Origin: CAZZEX01 sp964653285
GTDB taxonomy: Bacteria > Chloroflexota > Anaerolineae > B4-G1
Assembly: GCA_964653285.1 (NCBI GenBank)
Contig: CAZZEX010000039.1
Coordinates: 1 to 41,309 of the forward strand
DNA length: 41,309 nucleotides
Direction: 5' to 3'
Under the pieces are notes generated by a model. The model worked only from the letters and a program-made list of their open reading frames with translations. It searched no databases and was not told where the DNA came from. The first letter of the stretch is position 1. Each line of letters opens with the position of its first letter. Below, piece by piece: positions 1-10,558 of this stretch. Position numbers and translations under genes: made by a program.

Positions 1-2994
<2,994 letters not shown>

Positions 2995-3039
2995 CGTCAC
3001 ACTCCTTGGGGCGGACGCTAGGCCACGCCCCTACGCACT
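2995..3039. repeat. Short gap with GGGGCG palindrome
   Basis: On the minus strand this gap reads GTAGGGGCGTGGCCTAGCG then TCCGCCCCAAGGAG. The GGGGCG and CGCCCC arms can pair. It also carries the ribosome binding site (AAGGAG) of the NuoM-like gene. It resembles the small palindromes scattered elsewhere in the window. Confidence 0.4.
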
Positions 3040-4953
3040 TCACAACGGGTACAGCAGTAGCAGAACGATCAACGCCAGGGCCAGGCTGATGGCGCCCCAC
3101 AGCAGGTTGCGCCGCAGCCGGCCGGTGTGAAGCCGCCGCAGGGCCTCCCCCAGCCGCCGGGCACTTTGCACAGCCAGGCGGTTGAACCGCTCCAGCCCGC
3201 CGAGTTCGACGGTGCGGCGCACCCCGCGCCCCAGGGCTGGCACACCCTGGGCGACCAGGCGGTTGAACCGCTCCAGCAGGCCGCGTTCGACGGTGCGGCG
3301 CACCCCGCGCCCCAGGGCTGGCACACCCTGGGCGACCAGGCGGTTGAACCGCTCCAGCAGGCCGCGTTCGACGGTGCGGCGCAGGCCGCCCGCCAGTCCA
3401 AACAGTGCACCTTCCAGCGTGACGCGCCCCGTCAATTGACTCACGGTGCGTCCCAGATTGTCCAGCCGTTCGAGCCAGGGGCGGAACGGGGGCCAGCGGA
3501 CGAGCAGCCCATAGCCCAGCGCCAGCAGCAAAGTGCCGATCAGCGCCGGATGGGTAAACAGGTAACGCAATAACTGGGGAAGAGTCGGAGCGGGGGGGAG
3601 CGCAAGGCGCATCGTGGGGGCCAGGAACTGCACCAGGGGATCAAAGGCCAGCCAGCCGGCCAGCATTGCCGACGCGAGGAGGGCAATCGCTGCCAGGCGG
3701 GGCCAGGCTATGGTCGTGGCCGGCGGCGACAGGTCATCGTGGTAGAGATGGAATAGACGCCGGCAGGCGCGCACCGCCCAGACGGCCGTGAGCGCCACGA
3801 CTGCCTCGGCGACGACCAGCGCCGGGTTGCCCCCCGCCTGTCGCGCCCACCACACCGTCACCAGCGTGAGCCCCACCAGTGTCAGCCCGCCCAGCCCAAA
3901 GGCCACGACCAGCGGCACGAGCCGGCCGCGGCCCGTCGCCTCCGCCGCGCCGGCCCCCAGGAAGAGCAGCAGCCGGACGGGCGTCTGGCCCAGCAGGCAC
4001 ATCAGCATGGCTTCTGGCGCATCGGCGGCGGCGAGCGAGAGCGCCAGCCCGCCCTGCGCCACGACGACGTAGAGTAGCGCGCGCTTGAGATCCTGGCGTG
4101 TCAACGCCAATCCCATCGCCAGCAGCGCCACCGCCGCCCCCAGCCAGAGCACCGTCTGGCGCAGCGCACCGGCCCCCATCAACAGTGGCGCCACCCGGTA
4201 GAGCAGGTAGCCGCCCAGGTTGGGGATGATGGTCGCGTAGACCAGCGCCAGGACCGGCCAGGAGAGGCGCGTTCCCTGGGCCAACCACGTGTGGAACGGG
4301 ATACTGCCCGTCTTGACCCACACCGCCAGCAGGGAGCCGGCCGCGATGGGGAGAAGCACCGCCGGGGGCAGCGCGGCCCCACATTCCAGCGCTGTGTTGA
4401 TGGCGAACGTGCCGCTGTGGCGTAGAAGCAGCAAGATGGCGGCCAGCAGTCCCGCGTCGCCCAGGCGCAGCACCAGGTAGCCACTCCAGGCCCGGCGCGG
4501 CCCCTCCGGGGCGGGTCGTTCGGCGACGAGCAGCAACACCGCGCAGAGCGCCGTCAACTCCAGCGCCACGTAGCGCGCCAGGAAGTGATCGAACGCGAAG
4601 GCCGCCGTACCGCTGCTGGTGGCAAAGAGGCCCAGTGCCGTTGCCACGGGAGAGAGCGTCTCATCGAGCGCGGCGTAGAGCAGGCATAGCAGCGCGCTCC
4701 AGGCGGTGAGCAGTGTCAGGTAGATGCCCGTCGCACCGGCGTAGAACCCCATTGAGCCGATGCCGGGAATCCAGTCGAACGTCACCAGCGTTCCCTGCCC
4801 AATCAGGGATAAAAGCCACGACGCAGCCAACGCCCCCAGCAGTGCCCCGCCCAGCGCCACCGCGCGGGCCAGGCGCGGCCGGCGATACAGCGCCAACACC
4901 GCGCCAGCGGTCAGCAGCGGCAGCCCCACGACACCCACGATCAGTCCACTCAT
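3040..4953 (-). CDS. NuoL-like antiporter subunit with repeated amphipathic C-terminus
   Basis: A divergent NuoL/MrpA/HyfB-type membrane subunit of about 637 residues. AVWVKTGSIPFHTWLAQGTR matches the Lys helix and the Pro-Phe-His-Thr-Trp-Leu motif of NuoL, and RYVALELTALCAVLL carries the family's Glu. I start it at ATG 4953 (MSGLIVGVVGLPLL), four bases after the stop of the NuoK-like gene. The longer frame from a TTG at 4986 would overlap that gene and adds a polar leader. The C-terminal part (about residues 520-595) has nearly three copies of a 27-residue unit, RRTVERGLLERFNRLVAQGV and following, encoded by an 81-base tandem repeat. The units look like basic amphipathic helices. A last transmembrane helix (LLWGAISLALALIVLLLLYP) follows. 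In canonical NuoL the C-terminal region is a long lateral helix, so the repeats may be an expanded version of it. Confidence 0.88.
   Translation of the reverse strand: MSGLIVGVVGLPLLTAGAVLALYRRPRLARAVALGGALLGALAASWLLSLIGQGTLVTFDWIPGIGSMGFYAGATGIYLTLLTAWSALLCLLYAALDETLSPVATALGLFATSSGTAAFAFDHFLARYVALELTALCAVLLLVAERPAPEGPRRAWSGYLVLRLGDAGLLAAILLLLRHSGTFAINTALECGAALPPAVLLPIAAGSLLAVWVKTGSIPFHTWLAQGTRLSWPVLALVYATIIPNLGGYLLYRVAPLLMGAGALRQTVLWLGAAVALLAMGLALTRQDLKRALLYVVVAQGGLALSLAAADAPEAMLMCLLGQTPVRLLLFLGAGAAEATGRGRLVPLVVAFGLGGLTLVGLTLVTVWWARQAGGNPALVVAEAVVALTAVWAVRACRRLFHLYHDDLSPPATTIAWPRLAAIALLASAMLAGWLAFDPLVQFLAPTMRLALPPAPTLPQLLRYLFTHPALIGTLLLALGYGLLVRWPPFRPWLERLDNLGRTVSQLTGRVTLEGALFGLAGGLRRTVERGLLERFNRLVAQGVPALGRGVRRTVERGLLERFNRLVAQGVPALGRGVRRTVELGGLERFNRLAVQSARRLGEALRRLHTGRLRRNLLWGAISLALALIVLLLLYPL
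3177..3400. repeat. 81-base tandem repeat inside the NuoL-like gene
   Basis: The phrase GGCGGTTGAACCGCTCCAGC recurs at 3177, 3258 and 3339, giving an exact 81-base period. The middle unit and part of the third are almost identical at DNA level; the outer edges diverge. It keeps the reading frame and encodes 27-residue amphipathic units. Confidence 0.9.
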
Positions 4954-4957
4954 CACG

Positions 4958-5278
4958 TCAACCCCGCAGCCGGTCCAGGCGGTCAATGTCCCCTGAGGGG
5001 TAGTGGCGGAAGACGTTCACGATCAAGGCCAGCGCAATGGCGATCACGATTGTCTCGACCACCAGCGCCGAAATGACCATCGTCTCGGCAAAGCGCACGT
5101 CCCCGCACACGTGGCCAGCGTGTAGCAGGCTCAACGTGACGCCCTGGAGCATGATCTTGAGGCCGAACACCTGCTTGATCACGTTGCGCCGCGTGAGCAG
5201 GCAGAACAGCCCAATCAGGAACAGTGCGATGACCAGCGCGACGGCGAGTGGGTCCAGCCAGACCATTTCTGCGCTCAT
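4958..5278 (-). CDS. NuoK/MnhC-like small antiporter subunit
   Basis: A membrane protein of about 106 residues with three hydrophobic helices, the size and layout of NuoK, MnhC and MbhG. The second helix (TRRNVIKQVFGLKIMLQGVTL) and the third (FAETMVISALVVETIVIAIALALI) fit the family, including a conserved Glu in ETIVIAIALAL. The start at ATG 5278 (MSAEMVWLDP) overlaps the upstream stop as ATGA; the longer frame to 5386 would cover the upstream gene. It sits between the MbhE-like and NuoL-like genes, the normal place in Mrp and Mbh operons. Confidence 0.9.
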   Translation of the reverse strand: MSAEMVWLDPLAVALVIALFLIGLFCLLTRRNVIKQVFGLKIMLQGVTLSLLHAGHVCGDVRFAETMVISALVVETIVIAIALALIVNVFRHYPSGDIDRLDRLRG

Positions 5279-5505
5279 TCGTTCTCCTCTTTGTCCCTGG
5301 GCAACAGCGCGGCGATGCCCAGCGCACCGGCGAAGATCAGTCCCACCTGTGCTACCAGGTCGAGGCTGCGACTCTCCCAGAACCACTGCCGGAACGGGGC
5401 TATCTGGGCGTCGTCGGGTGGGGCCAGGAATTGCTGCCCGATCAGCAGGCCGGCGATCAGCAGCACAACAACAGCGCCAGCCCAGGCGATGTGTTCACGG
5501 TTCAC
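5275..5505 (-). CDS. MbhE-like small membrane subunit
   Basis: A 76-residue protein with two hydrophobic segments (WAGAVVVLLIAGLLIGQQFL and VAQVGLIFAGALGIAALL) around a polar loop. The SRSLDLVAQVGLIFAGALGI stretch resembles the end of MbhE and of the MnhA/MrpA C-terminal region (a 'GFDTLGE…' type helix). Gene position supports this: it lies between the MbhD-like and MnhC-like genes, as in Mbh/Mrp operons. The start is a GTG at 5505, overlapping the 3' end of the MbhD-like gene by 11 bases. The assignment rests mainly on context and helix pattern. Confidence 0.65.
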   Translation of the reverse strand: MNREHIAWAGAVVVLLIAGLLIGQQFLAPPDDAQIAPFRQWFWESRSLDLVAQVGLIFAGALGIAALLPRDKEENE

Positions 5506-5770
5506 GGCGTTGCTCTCCCTCCGAGGCCGGTGACCGCATTGATTCGGTCAGGCTGATGGCAACGATAAACAGAACGCTGATCAACCCGGCCCCCACGCTC
5601 AGTTCAAAGCCGCCCGCGTAAGGCGCGTCGAGCAGGAAGAACAAAGTCGCCAGGGCCGCGCTGCCCACTCCCAGCGCGACGGCGGCGCGCAGCAGATTCT
5701 CAGACAACACAGCCGTGATGGCGCCGGCGAGGATGACTGCCGCCAGCGCGACGTACGCGAAGGTTATCAT
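5495..5770 (-). CDS. MbhD/DUF4040-like membrane subunit
   Basis: A 91-residue protein with three hydrophobic segments. ENLLRAAVALGVGSAALATLFFLLDAPYAG followed by SVGAGLISVLFIVAISL is the pattern of the MbhD family (DUF4040), which corresponds to a C-terminal piece of MrpA. I choose ATG 5770 (MITFAYVALAAV), preceded by GGAGG, rather than the much longer frame to 5911, which would lie inside the DUF368 gene. Its ATG overlaps the DUF368 stop (ATGA). It probably forms part of the ion-translocating membrane arm with the following genes. Confidence 0.8.
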   Translation of the reverse strand: MITFAYVALAAVILAGAITAVLSENLLRAAVALGVGSAALATLFFLLDAPYAGGFELSVGAGLISVLFIVAISLTESMRSPASEGEQRREP

Positions 5771-6627
5771 TGAGGCCTCCTCTCCGCCAGTCCGGTCGGC
5801 TTGCCGAGCAGCCAGGCAATCCCCACTCCGACGGCGAAAGTCAGCAGGCCGACGAGGGACGATATGGAAACGTCCAGCTCTGCCGGCCATAGGCCGACAA
5901 ATGAACCGCAAATTAACCCCAGGATGGCGTAGAAGGTCACGGCCGGCTGCCGCTTCAGGGCCAGATCAATCAGCCTGGAGCAAACCAGAATTCCCACCAC
6001 GGCCCCAACCGCCACCGCGACGATCACCCCCCAATGAACGGGAGGTTGCGTCAGGGAAGCGGCGGCCTGCATAATTGGCTCATACGCCCCCGCCAGGAGA
6101 AAGATATACGAACCGCTCACGCCCGGCGTCACCATCGCGCCCCCGCCAAAAAAGCCGACCACGCCGAAGAAGAAGAGGGCCAGCAGAGAAGTGGCGCCGG
6201 CAGAGAAGTGTCCCCCGATCCCGCGCCGCTCTCCCACCGCCAGGAGGACCACCAGCCCCAACCCCAGGACAAACGCCACCACCCTGGGCCTGGAAGGTCT
6301 CATGTCGTGATGCCTCCTGAGCACGGTCGGAATGGAGCCGAGAATGAGGCCGATGAAGAAGAACTGTGTCGGCACTGCGTACCGTTCCAGCAAAAAGGTG
6401 ATCAGATTGGCAAAGGCCAGGATAGCACCGGCGGCTCCGATCACCAGAGGCAGCAAGAACAAAAAGTAATCTTTCCTCTGGCTCTTGTTGGTCAGGAAAT
6501 TGCCGGCCGCCTCTATCAGTTGGTCGTAGATGCCGAGCAATACCAGGAAGGTGCCCGCGCTGACGCCAGGGATCACGTTGGATACCCCAACGACCATGCC
6601 TTTCAAAAGCAGGTTGATGAAGTTCAT
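5767..6627 (-). CDS. popT: DUF368 family protein (PopT-type undecaprenyl-phosphate transporter)
   Basis: A polytopic membrane protein of 286 residues, typical for DUF368. The family's two re-entrant signatures are present: GVSNVIPGVSAGTFLVLLGIYD near the N-terminus and GGGAMVTPGVSGSYIFLLAGAYEPI in the second half, an internal repeat with opposite topology. DUF368 proteins are known to return undecaprenyl phosphate across the membrane for reuse in peptidoglycan and polysaccharide synthesis. Here the gene heads the antiporter operon and its stop overlaps the next start (ATGA), so the two are probably translated together. Whether the transporter uses the ion gradient made by that complex is speculation. 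The ribosome binding site is weak (AAGAAG). Confidence 0.9.
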   Translation of the reverse strand: MNFINLLLKGMVVGVSNVIPGVSAGTFLVLLGIYDQLIEAAGNFLTNKSQRKDYFLFLLPLVIGAAGAILAFANLITFLLERYAVPTQFFFIGLILGSIPTVLRRHHDMRPSRPRVVAFVLGLGLVVLLAVGERRGIGGHFSAGATSLLALFFFGVVGFFGGGAMVTPGVSGSYIFLLAGAYEPIMQAAASLTQPPVHWGVIVAVAVGAVVGILVCSRLIDLALKRQPAVTFYAILGLICGSFVGLWPAELDVSISSLVGLLTFAVGVGIAWLLGKPTGLAERRPQ

Positions 6628-6779
6628 TGTACGCTTCTTGTGTTGTATGTCAAGTCAAGGTCAAAGTTAAGGCTTCGGAAACCTGCCGTCGAAGATTTTG
6701 AGGGCGAAATCAGCCTGAAGCTGCGTTAAAAGTCGTTGGATAGAGCACCTTTGAGACTTCCGAAGTCTGGCCCATCCTA
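6628..6779. other. Intergenic gap with AGACTTCCGAAGTCT palindrome
   Basis: The 15-base odd palindrome AGACTTC-C-GAAGTCT lies at 6754-6768. A related GCTTCGGAA motif is at 6671-6680. Similar motifs occur in the clpC leader near 19252 and 19348. The gap lies upstream of the DUF368 gene on the minus strand and holds several TTGAC-like hexamers, but no -10 box that I trust. Confidence 0.5.
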
Positions 6780-6984
6780 CTACTGCGGCGTGATGTACTC
6801 GGCTGCCACCCAGCCGACGCGCCCTTGTTCGTCGCGCACTTGCACCCATTCGATGCCGTCCGTGGTCTCGCGGCGGTACAGTATTTCCACCCGCTCGCCC
6901 TCACGCAGCGTTCCGGCGATGGCACCGCCCGGCGTCCAGCGCAGGAACAGGCCGCGCCCGCCCGTGCCCGACACGACGGCGACC

Positions 6985-7150
6985 ACCGGCGTGGGGGTGA
7001 GTGTCGGCGCGGGCGTAGATGTAGGTGTGGGTGTGGGCGTGGGCGTGGGCGTGTCGGTTGGTGTTGGGCTGAACGTGGGTGTGGGTGATGGTGTGCTGGT
7101 GGGCGTGGGAGTAGAGGTCGGCCCCGGCGTGGGCGTGGGCATGAAGGTCG
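6985..7150. repeat. Low-complexity Pro-Thr linker coding repeat
   Basis: A GTGGGC/GTGGGT-type simple repeat on the plus strand encodes the minus-strand linker PTPTPGPTSTPTPTSTPSPT and following residues. It joins the DUF389 region to the SH3 domain. Such linkers are common in secreted Chloroflexota proteins. Confidence 0.85.
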
Positions 7151-8374
7151 GTGGCACGAACGGGTCGAGCCGGGTGGTGGGAATCACCATGAGTACCAGT
7201 GCCACCGGCCGCTGCAAACGCAACGCCACGCGCGCCTGCAAATCCACAGTCTCCTGGTACGACACCGGGCGCGTGGCGCGCACGTGTATCTCCAGGTGCA
7301 CCGTCTGGCCGTCATCGCCGGTGATCTGCCAGTCGGCCAGTTCTACCTGACCCATGGCGGCTACCTCTTCCACCAGGGCCGCCTGCACGGTGCGCTGAAA
7401 GGCGGCTTCGCGCAACGCGCTGACCGTCAACGCGCCCAGCACAGCCGACACGGCCACCAGCAGTGCCACCATACCCAGTACCCCGCTGCGGAATACGCGC
7501 TTGTGCTTTTGCTTGCCCGGCGCCGGCCGGAAGCCCAGCCACAGGAAGATCAGGCCGCCGGCGGCGCTGATGGCGACCAGGTTGGTGAGGAATAGCACCA
7601 GCGCCCCGCCAGCGATGCGGCTGCTACCCAGCGCCAGGCCGAGGCCCACCGTCGCCAGCGGTGGCATCAGCGCGGCTGCGATCGCCACGCCCGGCAGCGC
7701 GGCCGATACGTCTTTGCGGCACAGCGCGTAGGCGCCGGCCGCGCCGGAAACCAGTGCCACGCTCAGGTCGAGCAGGGTGGGATGCGTGCGACCCAGCATC
7801 TCGGGCGTGGGCGAACCATCCGGCACGGCCAGGCCCATCAACAGGCCCACTGCTATCGCCAGCAGGCGCCCCGCAGTGTGGCGCTGACCGCCAGCCGCAA
7901 CAAGCGCAGATCTCCCTGCACCACGCCCAGGCCCAATCCTATGACGGCTTGCATCAGCGGAGCGACGAGCATGGCCCCGATGATCACGGCCGGGCTGTTG
8001 AGCAACAAGCCCAGCGCAGCGATGGCCGCCGCCAGACCACTCATGACGAAAAAGTCCACGCGGGGCCGCGCCCCACGCCGCACGTTCCTGTACACCTCGG
8101 ACTGCTCGGCGACGGTGAGGGTGGGCAGCGCGTCGAATAACCCCCACCACGCACGGCGCAGGAGCGTCTCTATCCGGCCGGCGCGATGCCTGACGACGAT
8201 AGCCGGCACGGAGGCGCGGACGGCCACTGCCTGCGGCACGTTGCCGAACAACACTCGATCGAGGAAACTCTCGCGGGTAGCGCCGATCAACACCAGGTCG
8301 TAGTCAGCGCTGGCTTCGGCCAGGATGCCCTCAATGATGCCGGGCGCCCGCACCACTTTGGGCTGCACGCGGCC

Positions 8375-8418
8375 TCCCCCCCTTTCATCCCCCCCAATGG
8401 GGGGGAAAGAGGGGGGGA
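8375..8418. repeat. G/C palindrome, family A, copy 3
   Basis: Same hairpin as at 907-950, with a CCCAATGGG centre. It is in frame in the second UspA-like half and encodes LPPSFPPIGGDERGGG, about residues 191-206 counted from GTG 8992. Confidence 0.85.
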
Positions 8419-8851
8419 GCGCCAGCGTTGTGTTCAGCCGCTCGTACCCCAGCGCGACCTCGGCCTGACCCAGCGCGTCGCGGGCGACGTATAGCGCCGT
8501 GACCTGGACGTCGGGCGAGAGGTGCAGCGCCAGTTCCAGCGCCAGCGGGGCGTTGGGGCCGCCGGCCGCCGGCACCAGCACCCGCCGCGCGTGGCCCAGA
8601 GCCTCGGCCAGGTACTGGCCCGTAGGCTCGTCCGGGCCGTCGTTGGCACGCACCACCGCCACGTCGCAGGGTGCATAGCGGATCACCGGATCGAGCGTGC
8701 TGCCCAGCAGGTAACGCCCCCGGCCGGGCGAGCCACGCCAGCCCAGCAGCAGCAAATCGGGTGGGTCTGCGCGCACTGTCGCCAGGATAACCGCGCCGGC
8801 GTCGCGTCCTGGGCGGACGAGCACGTTTACGTGCACGTTGCCGCACGGCTC

Positions 8852-8900
8852 GACTGTGCTCGCCGCAGGTGGCTCGACTGCACTCGCCGCAGGCGGCTCC
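8852..8900. repeat. 24-base direct duplication in the UspA region
   Basis: GGCTCGACTG(T/C)(G/A)CTCGCCGCAGG(T/C) occurs twice in tandem and encodes PPAASAVE then PPAASTVE on the minus strand. It is an in-frame duplication of an Ala/Pro-rich loop. Confidence 0.75.
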
Positions 8901-9073
8901 GGCACGGCCAGCCAGTCTGGCCGCGCCCCATCAGGCGTGATGCACAGTAACGTCACCGCGCCGTCGCGCACCCTGGCCAGCGCGCAGCCCACCGCCAGCA
9001 GCGGACGGAATTGTTCCCGGTCACCTACGGCGACCAGGACGTGGTACCTGGGCTCGGCTTGTGGTTGCGATAT

Positions 9074-9871
9074 GAGGTGATCGTCTCCTTCCTGAGCGTG
9101 GCCCTCACCGGCTCGACGTGATCCGCTACGCGGACCGGGGTTGTCAACTTCACCGTGGGCTGATCACTCGCAAGACGACGGGGTGCAACCGCACAGCGGG
9201 GGGCGCGGGGGCCCATGCCATCCTGGCTAGCGTGCTGGCTACCTGCCATCAACGAGCGATCCCCATCTTGGATTTCCTGGTCAAACTACAGCGTGCCTCG
9301 GAAAACCCGCCGCCGCTAGGCCCTCCGCAACCCGCTCCCACCTGACGCTAAACAAGTGCCCCTCAGTATACATGCATGGTCACAGCCTGGCAAGTTGGTG
9401 CGGTTCGCCTGCGATCACGGCGGGCTGGCAAGGTGTCAAAGCACCATATTGGGCACAGGATGTTTTCGAAGAAGAGGACAACGGGCTGCAACCTCACCAC
9501 AATAAGCGTCCTGATTTGGGATGGGAGGTCTGTTCCACGGACATCAGGCATTCGTCTCCAGCCTGGCAAGCGTACCCCTTTGTCGCTCCAACAATGAATG
9601 ATCGGAGTGTCGCTTTCTGCGCCGTTGGTACAATGTACCGGTGTGATTTCACGACATCTCCCCTACCTGTTCATAATTCCTTCACAAGTCCATGGCATAC
9701 TGGGGCTGAATCGGGGAAACGACGAATCCCATTGGCAAGGCTGGTTTCAGGCAGTGGTAGACCGGCAGACTGATGGATTAGTTCACCGATCCTATCTTGC
9801 CTCAATCCACAGCTAGGCCGGGTTTGCATATTCGTGGTGTTCATGGTAAAAGATAGTTGGTGTAGCGAAGC
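9074..9871. other. Non-coding or decayed gap
   Basis: About 800 bases without a credible gene. Short open frames on both strands match no family I know and overlap each other. The upstream end carries the uncertain 5' end of the DUF389 gene. GTACAATGTAC at 9626-9636 is a short palindrome. The last part must hold the promoter of the two-component operon, but I see no clear -35/-10 pair. Confidence 0.5.
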
Positions 9872-10558
9872 ATGAACGGAATGATCTTGGTCATAGACGA
9901 CGAACCGAAAATCGTCAAACAGGCGCGCGACTACCTGGAGAAGGGCGGGTTCCGCGTCGTCACGGCCGGTGATGGAAAGATGGCGCTGGCCGTGGCGCGC
10001 CACGAGCGGCCTGATCTGATCGTGCTCGACCTGAACCTGCCGGAGATGGACGGGCTGGACGTCTGCCGGGCGCTGCGACGCGAGTCGGACGTGCCGATTA
10101 TTATGCTCACCGCCCGCGTCGATGAGACCGACCGGCTGATCGGGCTAGAGTTAGGCGCGGATGACTACATCACCAAGCCCTTCTCGCCCCGTGAACTGGT
10201 GGCCCGCGTGCGGGCGGTCCTGCGCCGTGTGCGGGGCGGCGTCCGCACGCCGGGCCTCATCCGCGCTGGCGACCTGGAAATTGACCTGCACGGCCATCGC
10301 GTCACCCGCGCCGGAGAGCCGCTTCGCCTCACCCGCAGCGAGTTCAACTTGCTGGCGGTGCTGGCCCAGCACCCCGGCCAGACCTTCACCCGCGCGCAGT
10401 TGCTCGACCGGCTGCATGGCGTCGCCTGGGATGGCTTTGACCGCAGCATAGACGCTCACATCAAGAATCTGCGTCGCAAATTGGAAACCGACCCAACTGA
10501 GCCACGCTACGTGCTCACCGTCTACGGCGTCGGCTACAAGTTCACCGACGAGGTGTGA
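9872..10558 (+). CDS. OmpR/PhoB-family response regulator
   Basis: A 228-residue two-domain regulator. The receiver domain (about 1-118) has the acidic pair at Asp9-Asp10, the phospho-acceptor Asp53 in IVLDLNLPEMDG, Thr80 and Lys102 in ITKPF. The C-terminal winged-helix domain (about 130-226) has the RLTRSEFNLLAVLAQHPG, DRSIDAHIKNLRRKLE and YGVGYKF motifs of the OmpR class. It overlaps the histidine kinase gene by four bases (GTGTGA), so the two form a cognate pair. ATG 9881 is an alternative start three codons in. The target genes are unknown; no sensor ligand can be read from the sequence. Confidence 0.95.
   Translation: MNGMILVIDDEPKIVKQARDYLEKGGFRVVTAGDGKMALAVARHERPDLIVLDLNLPEMDGLDVCRALRRESDVPIIMLTARVDETDRLIGLELGADDYITKPFSPRELVARVRAVLRRVRGGVRTPGLIRAGDLEIDLHGHRVTRAGEPLRLTRSEFNLLAVLAQHPGQTFTRAQLLDRLHGVAWDGFDRSIDAHIKNLRRKLETDPTEPRYVLTVYGVGYKFTDEV

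Larger units (their letters stand above)
6780..8992 (-). pseudogene. UspA-UspA-DUF389-SH3b membrane protein, frameshifted
   Basis: One protein is split into two overlapping frames. The first frame (8992 to 7853) has two universal-stress-protein-like halves (DLLLLGWRGSPGRGRYLLGST and DLVLIGATRESFLDRVLFGN are ATP-loop-like) and the start of DUF389 (NSPAVIIGAMLVAPLMQAVIG). It then stops. The second frame continues DUF389 (LLAIAVGLLMGL, then several membrane helices), a long Pro-Thr linker and a C-terminal bacterial SH3 domain (GWVAAEYITPQ). Joining them needs one extra G in the G4 run at 7869-7872, giving LRGRLLAIAV, so one base is lost or missed in the read. Coding homology also extends upstream of GTG 8992 (YHVLVAVGDREQF) to about 9073 with no standard start codon. 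An in-frame G/C palindrome sits at 8375-8418. DUF389 proteins are membrane proteins of unknown role. Confidence 0.75.

Noticed and set aside
9372..9773. A 133-residue plus-strand frame
   Set aside because: No recognisable motif, overlaps several others, no ribosome site; no evidence that it is a gene.
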